From assembly GCF_012273895.1 (NCBI RefSeq), contig NC_052109.1:6586432-6650431 (forward strand): a DNA stretch of 64,000 nt, read 5' to 3'. The notes under the pieces were generated by a model. The model saw only the letters and a list, made by a program, of their open reading frames with translations. It was not told the DNA's origin and did not search any database. Below are positions 18,501 to 33,500 of the stretch, piece after piece. The stretch is from Zerene cesonia. Taxonomy: Eukaryota; Arthropoda; Insecta; Lepidoptera; Pieridae. The translations under genes and the position numbers were made by a program. The number at the start of each line of letters is the position of its first letter. Within the stretch, counting starts at the first letter, position 1.

Positions 18501-21500
18501 ATTTAGTTTAATAATCTGTCAATATTTTGAAGCTGCATTTTGCAGAAGAATATAATAGGAGTTAATGACATTATACGACCCAATAAGGTAATATTTAAAA
18601 AGGCATGTTTACTTTAGACTAACCTAGACACACATAAAAAATAAAATAAAAAACGAGTACGAAATCTATTCGATTATTAAGATTACACTATTTTCGTTAT
18701 GAGAAAAAACAAATGTCGTCGAATGCGACAAAACTTAAGTAATAGATACATATATTATGTATAGGTAGAGATTTATGAAGTAATCGTTGGTTTTAAATAA
18801 TCGTTCTTACCCCACCAGCATTAAAGTTTGCAATGCCTCGAATAGTATTATCGCAAGGTCCAGGCAACACAATTTGTCCTGGTGTTCCTTCAAATTCAGG
18901 ATAATAGAAACATCCCAGTATTGATTGATCAGTTTTTTCATAATAACCCTCGAATAAGTCTTTCGTTTCTGACACTATCTTATCTATATTAGCGGCAGCA
19001 GGTTCAGATAGCCCAGCCTGGTCTCTACTGAGTATCCAACTGTAAACTGAAGGAAAATATGGTTAAAATAATCTATTTTTTATGCACGTAATTCGGCTGA
19101 ACAATGTCGTGAATAGAGTTTAGTCTATGTAGTGAGTTGTAGTCTAAACTGTAGTTACTGGGTCTGGATAGCTTAGCAGTATAAATAGTGAAGTCCCGTG
19201 TCCCCTAGTGGAGTAGGTTCAGCCATTAAACGATCAATCATCATACGTACTTATGTAATAAAATGTAATGTATAAAAATGTAAGTAAAACATATACATAC
19301 TCTGTTTGGTGTTATTTCCAAGGTTTCTACAACCATAGAGCAAGGCATAGTCATCGTAGTCAACATCTATGACGTACATAGTGGTCTCGTAGGAAACTGA
19401 AAGAGTTATTGGAAGAATATAGAAAAATTCAAATATTACTCACTTGATATGTATATAATAATCATAATTTTATTCATTTAGTAGAACAACAAAAAAAAAA
19501 AAACGTTAGTAATATAACGCTTACAAACTATGATAGAAACATTATATTAAAATTAAACGCAAATATATAATAGAACCTGACCGTTATCACCAGATAGTTT
19601 AACTTCCAATATTCCTCTGCCATCAGCAGCTACGGTAGCAGTTCCAGGAGCCACGGTAAGTTTTTCATATGTGACGAAAGTCTTTGTTAAAGTAAAGGCA
19701 TTTTGGTTGGCAAGAACCTCGTATTTGTTGGTAACGCATTCCCCTGATGGGAGTTCAGATGGGAATTTAGAAACCTCGTGCCAAGTACCGGCGAACTGTT
19801 GAAAGATATGAAATTCAATAATTATATTTTTTACGCAATTGAGCTGCTGGGTGAGATGGAGGTGAATCGTCTTTTCTGTTTTTGTCTGGTCTGTCTCTTC
19901 TGCTTCGTGGTCTTTGTCATATATGAAAGTCTATTAAGTAATTTAATATACTTACTACCAATTCTTATTTACATTTCAATGTATGGTAACAGTGAATATT
20001 GTAAGCTTCACCATTCTTAAATTCGAAGTTGCATGAACTATATAATTGAATAAACATAAACTTACTGCAGTAAGATTGAAGTTTTGGACTGCAATTGTGC
20101 TCGATTCACACTCTCCGTCCAAAATAACTGGACCGCCAAAATTATTTGGGTAGTAGAAACAGTCTTCATCTGTATGGCCTCTTATATTGTAATACTTTTG
20201 ATGCAGAACTGGCACCGAGTTGATGACCTGGTTAATTTCTGTATTGGACGCATCTGTTAGAGTCCTTGTCCGACTGAGTTTCCAACTATGCACTGAAAAA
20301 CATTTTTATATTAAAAACTTATTTATAAACACTCATCTATACTATACCTATAATATAAGACGTCTTTAGGTGGATAGATATATCGATGTTTGTTACTTAA
20401 TCACGCTAAAGCTGATGAATTAATTTTAATTATTATAGTAGCTTTTTTCTTTTTGGCGACGTCGGTTTCCGGGTGTAGCGGTAGCGTTTTAATATTTACT
20501 ATGATAGTCATAAAGACACATAGACATAGTAAGGTCTACGGTCTCTTCATGAGTCAAAATTACTTCGCTTCAAAACATTCTGATACATACTGGTTACCCT
20601 TTCCCAAAGCTCTGTTACGCGTCATATAATAAATCTTATATTATACTAACTGACCCGGCAAGCGCTATACTGCCGTACTCTTATCATTTAGGGGTATGAA
20701 AAACAGATGTTGGCCGATTCTGAATATGCACACAAAATTAGATAAGAATCGGTCCAGCCGTTTCGCAGGAGTTCGGTAACTAAAATTGCAACACGGGAAT
20801 TGTATATATAAGATACTAGCTGCGCCCCGCGGTTTCACCCGCGTAAGTCCGCATCCCGTAGGAATATCGGGATAAAAAATAGATGTTGGCCGATTCTCAG
20901 ACCTACCCAATATGCTTACCAAATTTCAGAGGAATCGGTCAAGCCGTTTCGGAGGAGTATGGCAACGAAAACTGTGACACGAGAATTTTATATATATAGA
21001 TTATGAAGGCAACAGTAAAAGGAATGTTGTGATAATTGTAGTAATAGATGGTTTTAGTTAATATGATGTATATATTTGACCATAAAATGTGATAGGAAGA
21101 GATGCTCCATACACTTACCACTTCTATGCTCTTCATCAATATTGACGCATGAATAGACCAAAGCGTAATTTATGTAATCGGTAGATAGTATCCAATAGGG
21201 TGACTCTGTCGAGACTGAAAAATAGATTTTCTTAGTCCATTCTCAAGTTTCAATACATAATAATATTATATACGTTACCGTCAGAGTTTAAAGATTGATT
21301 AATGTTCTTACAAAAATGAGAATATAAATCATATGAATATGCAAAATCACTTGGTTATGTTAGTGTTGATTGTTAAATTGATTTATACACTTACAATTAG
21401 TTCCCGGAATAGGGAAGGACACAGTTAACCTAGAAGACCCATCAGGGTAGGGCACAGCCACACCCGTAATCGATGACAGAACTTGGTTAACAACTTCTGT

Positions 21501-24500
21501 ATTGTAGACATCAACAACATTTCCATTTAGCGTATATGTTGCTGTTGGACATGTGCCAAACTGGAATCCAGTCGGATAACTCTCGATGTCATACCAAGTA
21601 TCCAAATACTGGAAAAAAAATACATATTCAGGGAATTTGGAGTCAAATTTCTTGTGAAGTCAAGCGTAAAACATTAACAGTTTTTTAGTTTCTCTACATT
21701 ACTTTCATGATCACTGCCACGATCATACCATTTACAAGGTAGCAAGAAAGACAATATGGCAAGTAAGTCGGTAAGTACACTATTAAAGTTAAACAATAGT
21801 TAAAAGATATCCAATCTGCCAACCTCTGTCAACCCGCAATAGATTAACACGTTGGATTATGGTCGAAATCGTAACGGGATATAGGTGGAGTCGAAAATCA
21901 TCTGATGATGATATTACAAATGTTAAAAACTAATAAGCTTAAAAAAGTTCACAATGACTAGGACGTTAGGCATCGCTCTAAATATATTTTGTGAGATATA
22001 TAGCATCCTATAACGCAATATTAAAAACTGGTTTGTTTAAGTTTTCTGTAGCTTGGGATTATAGTTAGCAATGGTGTGTTCATACAAACTCCCAAAGCAA
22101 CTAACATTATTTTTTGGAATTTTTTAGGAGACATTGTTATTATTATTCATTCACATGTCATTCCATATTTATAATTATTACTAAAACTTACATCAGCCGC
22201 ATTAAAATTGCTGACAAGAGTTATATTTTCGTCACACTGTCCTCTGAATATAAGGGGTTTTCCATCAGCTTCCGGGTAGTAGAAACACGCAGAGTCGGAA
22301 TGGTCTACGTTATTATAGTATCTGCTGTTGAGAACATTTATAGAATCGATGACAGCGTCCATGCGATTGTTATCTGCCGCTGTGAATTCACGTGATCTGC
22401 TAAGTTTCCAACTAAACACTGAAAGGAGAGGGATCAATTAACAAATGTCGAGTACTCACATTTCGTGACTATATATAGCAATCCTTTCCGCGTTGGTAGA
22501 ACACGTTATTAAACCGACATAAAGGGTTGTCTTGAAAGCTACTACTATGAAATTCAAGTAAGATAAGGAACGTCAATGAACTTTATGGACCAAATTTTCT
22601 GTTAAATGTCATTTGAAAAATACAATTTACTCAGTAATCTTTTTTTTCAATAATGATTTTTTTTGACGTCACGAAGCCGCATAATCGGTCGTTAGTTGGA
22701 TCACACAAGTAAACATTACACACACGTACACGTCAATATTTCCTGCATATTAGTTATTGAGGACTCTTTACTTTTTTTATTCATAAAGATTCTCCATATA
22801 AGTGTTATACCCAGCGTCAATTAAACATACCTCTCCTTCTGTTATTTTCTAAATTCCTGCAACTGTACACCAGGGAAAAGGAGTCGTAGTCCGTGTCTAA
22901 AATCCAGTAATTACCCGGTTCAGGAGCTAAAAATTAAAAATTAAATAATTATATTATTACCGTAATATTTAGATAAGTTAGTTACGTATAAAAAGAATGT
23001 AATTCAATTTTATGTTATAATTTTTGTCAGATATATGTAGATTTCGAAAAAGCAGTGGTGGCTCAGTGGTGAGAACCTCGGACTTCAAAATCGACAAGCC
23101 GAGGTTCGAGACCGGGCCGAGCGTGCAGGAAATAAATTGATTTTTCAATTTATCTGCACATGTGGATAACATCACCACTGCTTAAAACGGTGAAGGAAAA
23201 CATCGTGAGGAAACCGGCATGTCCAAGAATCAAAAGTTCGACGACATGCGACATCTGCCAACCCGCACTTGGCCAGCGTGGTGGATTATGGCCTGAACCC
23301 TCATAGGAGGCGTGTGTCCCAGCAGTGGGAACAAATATGGGCTGATGATGATGATATGTAGATTACAATGATATTTTATATCTATGTTCCAGAAGGTGCC
23401 ATACAATATTTTCTTTACTCATGGTTATTGTCACTACTGTTTAATATTTTTCTATCATCTTAATTACAACCAACACTTGAACCATGACATGTATGCTAAT
23501 ATGTAAAGCTAATCTCGGTAACTATTAGACCGTTCCCATGACATTTGGTACTGACGCGGGACTATCTATCTTGTCTTTGATTACGAAGTCAGTTAATTAT
23601 AATATTGTAAAGTTTTTTTCACGTGTACTTACAATTGGGGAAGGTCACGAAAAGCTTTCCAGATCCACTTATACTAGCCGATACAGCTGTACCCTCGATG
23701 CTATCAAGAGTTTCATTAACAACTTGTGTGTTTACTACCAATACTGTCCCATTTGGTAGGACAGTATATGTCGCGTCAAGGCAAGTGCCGCTTTGAAAAT
23801 CAGCTTGATAGGATTCTAGCAGACGCCAACGACCAGCATACTAAAATGTTGACAATGAAATCAAAGGTAAGATAATCAGAAATATTGTTTCAAATTTACA
23901 AGTTCGCAAGTACATTAGAATATAAGAAGATTATGTAAAGAGCGGATCAATAATAAACACAACAGAAACAGGAATTCGCCATTTCAGGTAAGCATTGATA
24001 GTGAAATAAATAAGGGAAATTAGTGTCATCCACGCTAAATATGAAAGAAACATAGATTTATAAGCTCATCACATTGTTAAAACAATGTTTAGAGCTATTT
24101 ACACATAACACACAATGTTCTATATANNNNNNNNNNNNNNNNNNNNNNNNNNNNNNNNNNNNNNNNNNNNNNNNNNNNNNNNNNNNNNNNNNNNNNNNNN
24201 NNNNNNNNNNNNNNNNNNNNNNNNNNNNNNNNNNNNNNNNNNNNNNNNNNNNNNNNNNNNNNNNNNNNNNNNNNNNNNNNNNNNNNNNNNNNNNNNNNNN
24301 NNNNNNNNNNNNNNNNNNNNNNNNNNNNNNNNNNNNNNNNNNNNNNNNNNNNNNNNNNNNNNNNNNNNNNNNNNNNNNNNNNNNNNNNNNNNNNNNNNNN
24401 NNNNNNNNNNNNNNNNNNNNNNNNNNNNNNNNNNNNNNNNNNNNNNNNNNNNNNNNNNNNNNNNNNNNNNNNNNNNNNNNNNNNNNNNNNNNNNNNNNNN

Positions 24501-27500
24501 NNNNNNNNNNNNNNNNNNNNNNNNNNNNNNNNNNNNNNNNNNNNNNNNNNNNNNNNNNNNNNNNNNNNNNNNNNNNNNNNNNNNNNNNNNNNNNNNNNNN
24601 NNNNNNNNNNNNNNNNNNNNNNNNNNNNNNNNNNNNNNNNNNNNNNNNNNNNNNNNNNNNNNNNNNNNNNNNNNNNNNNNNNNNNNNNNNNNNNNNNNNN
24701 NNNNNNNNNNNNNNNNNNNNNNNNNNNNNNNNNNNNNNNNNNNNNNNNNNNNNNNNNNNNNNNNNNNNNNNNNNNNNNNNNNNNNNNNNNNNNNNNNNNN
24801 NNNNNNNNNNNNNNNNNNNNNNNNNNNNNNNNNNNNNNNNNNNNNNNNNNNNNNNNNNNNNNNNNNNNNNNNNNNNNNNNNNNNNNNNNNNNNNNNNNNN
24901 NNNNNNNNNNNNNNNNNNNNNNNNNNNNNNNNNNNNNNNNNNNNNNNNNNNNNNNNNNNNNNNNNNNNNNNNNNNNNNNNNNNNNNNNNNNNNNNNNNNN
25001 NNNNNNNNNNNNNNNNNNNNNNNNNNNNNNNNNNNNNNNNNNNNNNNNNNNNNNNNNNNNNNNNNNNNNNNNNNNNNNNNNNNNNNNNNNNNNNNNNNNN
25101 NNNNNNNNNNNNNNNNNNNNNNNNNNAAAAAACCGCTTACCCTTGTAGCGTTAAAATTGCTAATTGCAGGGATATGTCGATCACATTGCCCGGGGAATAT
25201 GACAGGATCATTCGGGGTGAGGGCTGGTAAATAGAAACATGCGTTGTCCGATTGCTTCACTTCTTCAAAGTATCTGTAGTCCAAAACTTGAATATTGCTC
25301 ATTGTTTCTTCGATTATGGGGTACACCGATGTAGGTATGGATTTCCTTCGACCTAACATCCAACTGTATACTGAAATGGGAGTTTTAAAGATTACACCTT
25401 ATTACAGTCAAAAGCATATGCAGTGGTGGCTCAGTGGTGAAGACCTTGGACTTAAAATCGATAATTCGGAGATTCAAGACCAGCCGAGCGTGCGGGAAAT
25501 AAATAGATTTTTCAATTTATTAGCGAATGCAGATATATATAATAGTGTGAGGAAATCTAAATATCCAAGAATCAAAAGTCCGACGACATGTGACATGTGC
25601 CAACCCGCACAGGAGGCCTGTGTCATAGCTGTGGGAACATGTATGGGCTGATGATGATGACATTCAAAAGTTTGAATATTAAGGAATCCAGGATTTGTTT
25701 AAAAAGTACCTAATAAGCAAGCCCTGTTGCAAAAAACTCACCTCGTCTTTGTTCTGGGTTTATATTGACACATCCATATGCTAATGTGTAATTATTGTAG
25801 TCACTTCTTAGGATCCAAAAGGGAATTGTTACGGCTGGAATAAAAATGAATTAAATTTGTATTAAATCACCTTTTTAACGTTTAACTATATTTTATGTAA
25901 TATAAAATAACATTGTTTTGTTTAAATTATGAGAAATAAGTTACTATATAATCAAAAAAATATTAGAATAGCAAAAAAATCGTCATCTTCGTCTATCGCC
26001 ATATTTTTACATTTTTTTAAATTGCATCTTATGCTACTAAAAACTTAAAAAAATATAAAGTTACTAAAATTGAAATACGTAAATCATATGACAAACCTAT
26101 CATAATCTAACCTAATTCCAAATTTAATTACCCATTTCTTCATTTGTGTTATTTTTTTTAGAAACAATTACGTATAACAATCCAATGTATTAAAACAATT
26201 GACATTCGTTTAGAAACTTGAAAAATAAAAGAACATAAAAAAAACATTCAAAAACTCACGTCCATCGTCACTTGGTATTGTTATTGTTAAACGTCCGCTA
26301 CCAGCAGCGTCACTGACGGTAGCAGTACCAATGCTTTCGAATAATGTCTCATTCTCAACATGTCTTGACACCACCCTTATGGTGCTTCCAGACAAAGAGC
26401 CGAACTCTTGATTAATACATTGCCCGTAATTACGGCTTGTTGGATATTTGTGTATTTCATGCCAAAGTCCTTGGAACTGAAATTGTATTGATGGTACTAT
26501 ATTATTGTATATCTTTATTGTGGGAGTCGGGTATGCTTCGGCACGAATTCGGCCAGCTTGCACCGGGGAAGTACCACACCCCCACAGAAAACCGGCGTGA
26601 AATGATAGCATGCCATTGTGTTTCGTATGGTAAGTGTCCTTTTACGGACCCTTCCCATTCCATTTCATTTTCCAGTCATCATACTTCCTTATCCCTTACC
26701 CCTTAAAAGCGGATAGCATTGTTCATGGGCGTTTACCATCAGGCGAACCACTAGCTCAGTTGCCCGCTATGACATAAAAAAATATTGAATAAAACTAATT
26801 TCTCATGGATATTAAAAATTGTGACCAGTTTTACATTTTCGAAGTTGAAGTTAGGCATTGCTTGGATGGTCGTATCACATTGTCCTGGGAAAATCACTGG
26901 TGATCCCGCTTCTGGTTCTGGGTAGTAGAAGCACCCAACACTGCTGTGGTCTCTAGCGATATAGTACTGTTGAGCAAGCACTGACACGTTCGCCATTACG
27001 TTGTTAATAGCGATCTCAGCATCTGCTTCTAGTCGTCTTGTTCTACTCAATTTCCATGCGCCCACTGTAGTAAAAATTGTAGTATTAGTCATATTGTTTG
27101 AAACATAGTTTTACTTACGAGGATTATTTTCATGTTGAAAGTTCAAAGTGCCTATACCTTGTCTGTGTTCGCTGTCGATGTTTTTGCAGCTATAGACCAG
27201 AGCGTATGATGTGTAATCCGTAGAGAGCACCCAGTAGTTACTGTCCCCATATCCAAAGTCCACCAGAAGCTTGGCGATGTTAGACGCTCCTGCGAATCTT
27301 CCAACAGCTGTAGCAGTGGCTAGAGTCTCGTTCCTCACTTCTGTGTTCAGTACATCGACTTCGCTACCACGTTGTGTGTAATGGGCACTGTTACAAGTAC
27401 CAGTTTGAGGGTTCGAGGGATATGAAGCGACGTCATACCACTGTCCCATATACTAAAAACGGAGAGTACGTCTTAGTCAGGTTACATGTATCATTTATTG

Positions 27501-30500
27501 GTTATATACATATATTTTATCCTGGTAAATGTGAAAGTTTCGATAGATAACAGAATGGCGCCTGGACGTTTGAATATGTAATGCAAGAGGATATTGTTAA
27601 TTTATGAATAAACAACTTTGAAATTACTATAGGTAGGTTAGGTTAAGGACATGTTTTATTTATTTCAAAGCATTTTCACTTTACGTTGTTACGTTGCATT
27701 ACCTTTGTTATATTGAAGTTCGTCACTACAGCTACGTTCTCGTCGCATTGTCCTCTGAAGACAACCGGTTTGTTCGGTTCAGGTTCTGGGTAATAGAAGC
27801 AAGCAGCGTCTGATTGGTCAACATCTTGATAATATTGGTTATTTAGAACATCGATGCTGTCAATAACTCTATTAATATTAGTGACAGCCTGTGAAGGGAG
27901 CGTCGACGTTCGGCTAAGGATCCAGCTGTACACTGGAAATAAACAAGATATTTTAGCACGAATAGCAGAATGACCTGTCCGAGAAGAACAATTGATCGAT
28001 TGAAGTGAAATACAATACTCAAGACTTAAAAAGTAAGAGATAACTAAGGCTAGCTAGCTTTATTAAATATAATACTCAAATAAGACCCAAGATATAAAAA
28101 AAAAAGTAATAAAAATAATAGGTGGCTAAAAAAGCATTTAGTGATTTAATTTAGCTGTAACGTGGGTTTTTTACGCGGTGAATTGTTTAAGTTTCGTTAA
28201 GTTAGTGTATAGTTTGTTCAATTATATTTATCATATCACCGCTTTCTTCAATGATGTTCCGATTGAATTAAAAGCTCAGATAAATATTTCGAAGATTTTA
28301 GAGAAAAACACATTTACTTTTATTTATGGTGATATCTTGCTCGTCTCTTACAGAACATTTTTTTACACGTTTCAATGTTTTCATCAATTAAACATAATTT
28401 AAATTATATGATGTAATACATACCTCGGCGTTGGTTGTTTGGTAAATTATAACAGTTGTACGCTATGGAGTACGTATCGTAGTCAGTGTCAAGAATCCAG
28501 AGGTTCGCAGTATCTAAAATACAAAATTTATTAAGATATTCCATTCTATAATAGTATAGTAAAAGGTGCTGTATCAAAAGAAATATACTTAAATGAATTA
28601 ACATCTATTATAAGCAAAAACATAATTCAAATCAAGTCAAAATGTATTTTGATTGATTTTGAATTCTGGTAGATATCTACATGTGTAGTCAGGTCATTCA
28701 GTTCAAGAAAAACTCACTATTTCCAATTTGAACTTTAAGCTTAGCGCTGCCATCGGTTGAAGCCACTGTAGCTGTACCAGATACATAGTTCAAGGCTTCG
28801 TTAATGACCTGGCTGTTTACCAAGTCCACAACGTCTCCTCTTAAAGTATACTTGGCTCGACTACAGGTTCCTATCTGCTGTTCAGCGTAATACGTAGCAA
28901 GATTGCGCCATTCACCTTGGTACTGTAATAAGTGGTAAATTATAAAATGATTTATTGTTATTTTAAGAATTTTTATAGAACTTTAAATTAGGAGCTTAAA
29001 AATTGGGAAGGATTTTTGCAGATTTCGTTTATATCTTGAACTTATATGAGTTCGTAGAAGCTAAAAAAGCAATAAAGTCCTGAAATATTGAGAAATTAAT
29101 CTATCAGGAAGTATGAAGGCAGAACCGCGTCTGTCGAACAGACTAGTCCTACGAAGTCAATTGTTAGAAGACAAGTTAAGCTTTCCAATATAATGAGTTC
29201 AATATAGTTTCAATAAGCTAGTTTACTTACTCTAGTGACGTTAAAGTTCTGAACGACTGTAATATTAGGGTCACACTGTCCAGGCAAAATCACGGGTTCA
29301 TTTGGAGTAAGGTTTGGTAAATAGAAACACGCGGAGTCAGATTGATCGATATTTTCATAGTATCTATCGTCAAGGACGGTAATGTTTGATATTGCGTTGT
29401 TAATAGCTGTGGTTGCATTTAAAGACAGGTCCTGTGTTCTACTAAGCTTCCAGCTGAACACTGCAAAATTGAGAAAAATATTACAGACATTGAAAAATCT
29501 ATATAGACATGTAAGAAATTGCCGTTACATTAAACTGGAAAGTTACATCAGTTTACATTGAATAAGCTTTATTATAATGGTTGATATAAATTATTGTAAG
29601 GAGCAGATATATTAAAAACCTCAAGTTAGCATGATCGATACTTTATTCCTAAAATAGTGGAACACATGTTTGAGAAACCTTAGCAAAGAAATAATTCTTG
29701 GAGTAAGATTGGCCGCAAAAACGACGACTCAAAAGTTTCAGGATTACTCATTAAAATTAGGTAATACTCGACTTCAGCACAAACAAAAAGAAAATCAAAG
29801 AAGGTTAATCATCAAATTACAAACTAGTAAAACAAACCAAGGAAAAATAGTGTAAATTTAAAAACACTCACCTCTTCTATAATCATCATCAATATTGATG
29901 CATGAATATGCCAAAGCATAGTCTTTGTAATCCGTGCTTAATATCCAAAACGGAAAACTAATAACTGAAAAAGAAATAAGATATGATTATAATATTATAT
30001 TCCGTTTGATGTGCGGTTTTGAATGTGTACCAAGTGTTTTTTATCTTAATAAAATTAAAAAGAGAGTTATAACCGCTAGCAGATTGACATCGTTAAACAT
30101 ATTAAAGTAATTATTATCAAATACAAAATTAGAAATTGTATTCTTTTAGTTTTTAACATCATCATCAGGTCATTGTTTCTTTCATCGATAAGTAGAAGAA
30201 ATTTGGCTAACTAAGTAGGAGTTTCTTAAAATAGTATAGATTAAATATCGAACCTGATCCTCCCGAGTTCATGGTGACTGTCAGTTTTCCACTTGTATCC
30301 TGGGTAGATGTGAATGTCACTTGACTTGTGCTCGACTCCAATAATTGGTTCAGAACATAAGAGGTAATGAGAGATAAACTATTTGTCCCTGATGGACTAT
30401 ATTCATGATTGATACATTGCCCAGTTTGCTGTTCCTTCGGATAAGACTGTATCTCGTACCAGGTGCCTTGGAACTAGAACAAAATATATTAAAATCTCAG

Positions 30501-33500
30501 CACATACAAAATATATTGGTGGAGTCAGGATGCATAGTTTTCATATTGTTATGATGTTCTAAATGCATATTTGTAGGTCTTAAATGTTGCTATTTGTTCA
30601 GTTGTGCTTGAAGTACAGTAATTTTTAAACCGTGAGGTAGAAAAACTTATCTTACACGTCGAATATCGCATTGTATTGTATAAATTCATCCCTTTCTTAT
30701 TCTATCAGTCTATCTCTAAGCACATTTTTCACACATACCATCACGATTATTCGATTTATTTTGGTATATTTCTATAATCTGCTTTCAAAACTTAATAATA
30801 TTTAATCTGAACAAATTTACTTACTTCTGTTAAATTAAAGTTAGGAACTGCTTGTATGCTCTCATCACACTGCCCAGGGAATACAACAACGACTCCGGGC
30901 TTTGGTTCAGGGTAGTAGAAACATCCATCTGGACTTTGATCGTTCTCATCGTAATAGCGTTGATCGAGCACTGGTATGTCTTTAATGACGTTGTCTATCG
31001 CGTCTAAAGCAGGCGTTGTCAAAGTTTTGTTTCTGCCAAGCTTCCAGCTCCACACTGTAATATTAATTCAAAGATTGTATAAATATTGTGGGCGATTTAA
31101 AATAGTGTTATTTTCTTTTGACAGGAATATGTTGTCTCAAATTAGGTAACGCTTAACTTGAATGATCGAAATGTGAATAGTATAACAAACGACATGATGT
31201 AACGTTTTGTCCTGAAACTTAGTCAAGGTAAATGTAGGACAGTTATAAATTACTTACTTAATTCATTTACATTAAATTTAGGAGACATAGCAACCTACAA
31301 TACTTTGTTCAATATATGAAATTTTTCAATTTGGATTTAAAATAACGGGAGTTCTGGATATTTTACATAATAGCTAGGCTCCTTTTAGAAGTATTTTTCA
31401 ATCTCCATCTATTTATCCTTACTATTAAGAATATACACGAATACATACCTTGTCTAGTCTCTTCATCAACATTTACGCATGTATATACGAGAGCATACGA
31501 CGTGTAATCAGTATCTAAGATCCAGTATTCTGATAAAGCTGAAACTGGAAGAAAATTCACGGCTTAAACTATCATCAATATTCCATATTCCAATTTTCTA
31601 GGTTTTTTTATGATCATTTTAGAATTATAATAACAAATACAATTTGCTTTTAATTTTAGAGCGTCTACACTGAACTGGTATATAAAATCGTTTCATTGAA
31701 TCTTCTAAACTAATGTTCCTTCGGCTTTCACTGATAAACAGTTGTTGTTAAAAGCTTTATATTTTATAAATGCGTAGTTACTAGGCGTTGACGAACACTG
31801 ACATATTCAAAATCAAAATTATAAGAGAATTGCTGACCGGCTTCGCCCGTGGGTACGTGGTGCACATATAGCCTATGTCACTCAGTGAAGCTGCAGCTTT
31901 CTAATGGTGAAATAATCTATATCTCTAATGAAATCGGTCCAGTATTTGAAAATGTTCTAAACATACAAAAATACAGAAGTTTCCTCTTTATAATATCAAT
32001 GTTGATTAACTCACAATTTGTGCCCGCAATGGGGAAGCTCACTAGAAGTTTCCCTGTGCCATCAGTGGATATCAAATCAGCAGTGCCCCATATTTCATCC
32101 AGCTTTTCATTGACAACTTGGGTGTTGTATACATTCACGTCACTCGCAGTGCCAAGAGAGTAGTACGCGTTATTGCAAGACCCGCCTTGGAAGACCGAAG
32201 GGTAGGATTCAATGGTATGCCACAGACCGAGGTACTGAAAATTTATTCATAGAAAATTAAACATTTGTTTATTGTATTCGACTTGTTAAGATGCATTTTT
32301 GATGTTTCTAGAGGGAAGATTTAATCTTAAATGTTTCTAGGTTTTTAAAGTAAGAAATGCGTCTAAAATATTTATGTTTACAGCATGCATTTATGTCAAT
32401 TGTCTCCATACTTGTAAATCTCTTTTAATATAACGTAATTATAACTTGAGCAAATTTGTGTATACACTAATATAAGTTTATATTTTTACTAGGAATCTCG
32501 ATATATAATTGAATAATATTAATAGGTACGTTCAATGTTCAATATATAAAAATGAATTCCTATTTCACCAGGTTTTAACATCACCCGTGAACTGCTGAAG
32601 CGCTTTCCTTACAATTTTTTAATGTTTCTGCCTTTTTTATGAAAATTTATCGCTTTGAAAGTTACGCATTTGATAGTTCACAAAGACAGAAAAACGTCTG
32701 TCTAGTTAGAGAATTAGTTAGCTAGTACGAGTAAAATTATGAATAAATAATTGAAACAAACCTAATAAATATATTTAATAACGGATTATGTTATTTAATT
32801 TTAGAAGTTTTCTAAAATCAAATGTTCTTTTCGTATCTCCTGCGTTTGAATGATATTACGTTAATTCTCCAAAAGTTGGCTTAACTGAATTAGAATTTGT
32901 TAAACGTTAATTTGTTAATGTTTGTTAAATTTGTTTTCTGCATCGCGTAATGTAAACACAGCTATAACATTACATTTGATTTAGATACTTACTGCACTGG
33001 CGTTAAAGTTACTAATCGCTGGAATACTCAAGTCGCATTGGCCTCGGAATACGACGGGGCCTGCCCCAGGTAAAGGATAATAGAAGCAACCTTCGTCCGA
33101 TTGGTCAACTATCTCGTAATATCTATTGTTCAATACTTGAATGTTATTTATCACTCTGTTTATATTAGCTACAGCATTTTCTGTGAGATTTCTTGAACGA
33201 CTCATCTTCCAACTCCATACTGGAAACATAATATATGTATATATGAGTATGGTCTTAAATAACACACGCACACACACGTATAACTCTACTTGCCTGTGTG
33301 TATATGACAGAAAACATTTTTTAAATATCTTTGTTTATGTTCACATAACATACGAAATTTGTTCTAAATACTATTCCATAGCGCCATTATTTCAATTAAA
33401 AACACATATTTTACTCTCATTTGTTCTGATTTAATTAGTCAATTCGATAAACTAGCAAATACTTTTTATTATTACTAATTCTATTATAAGTAACAGACTA

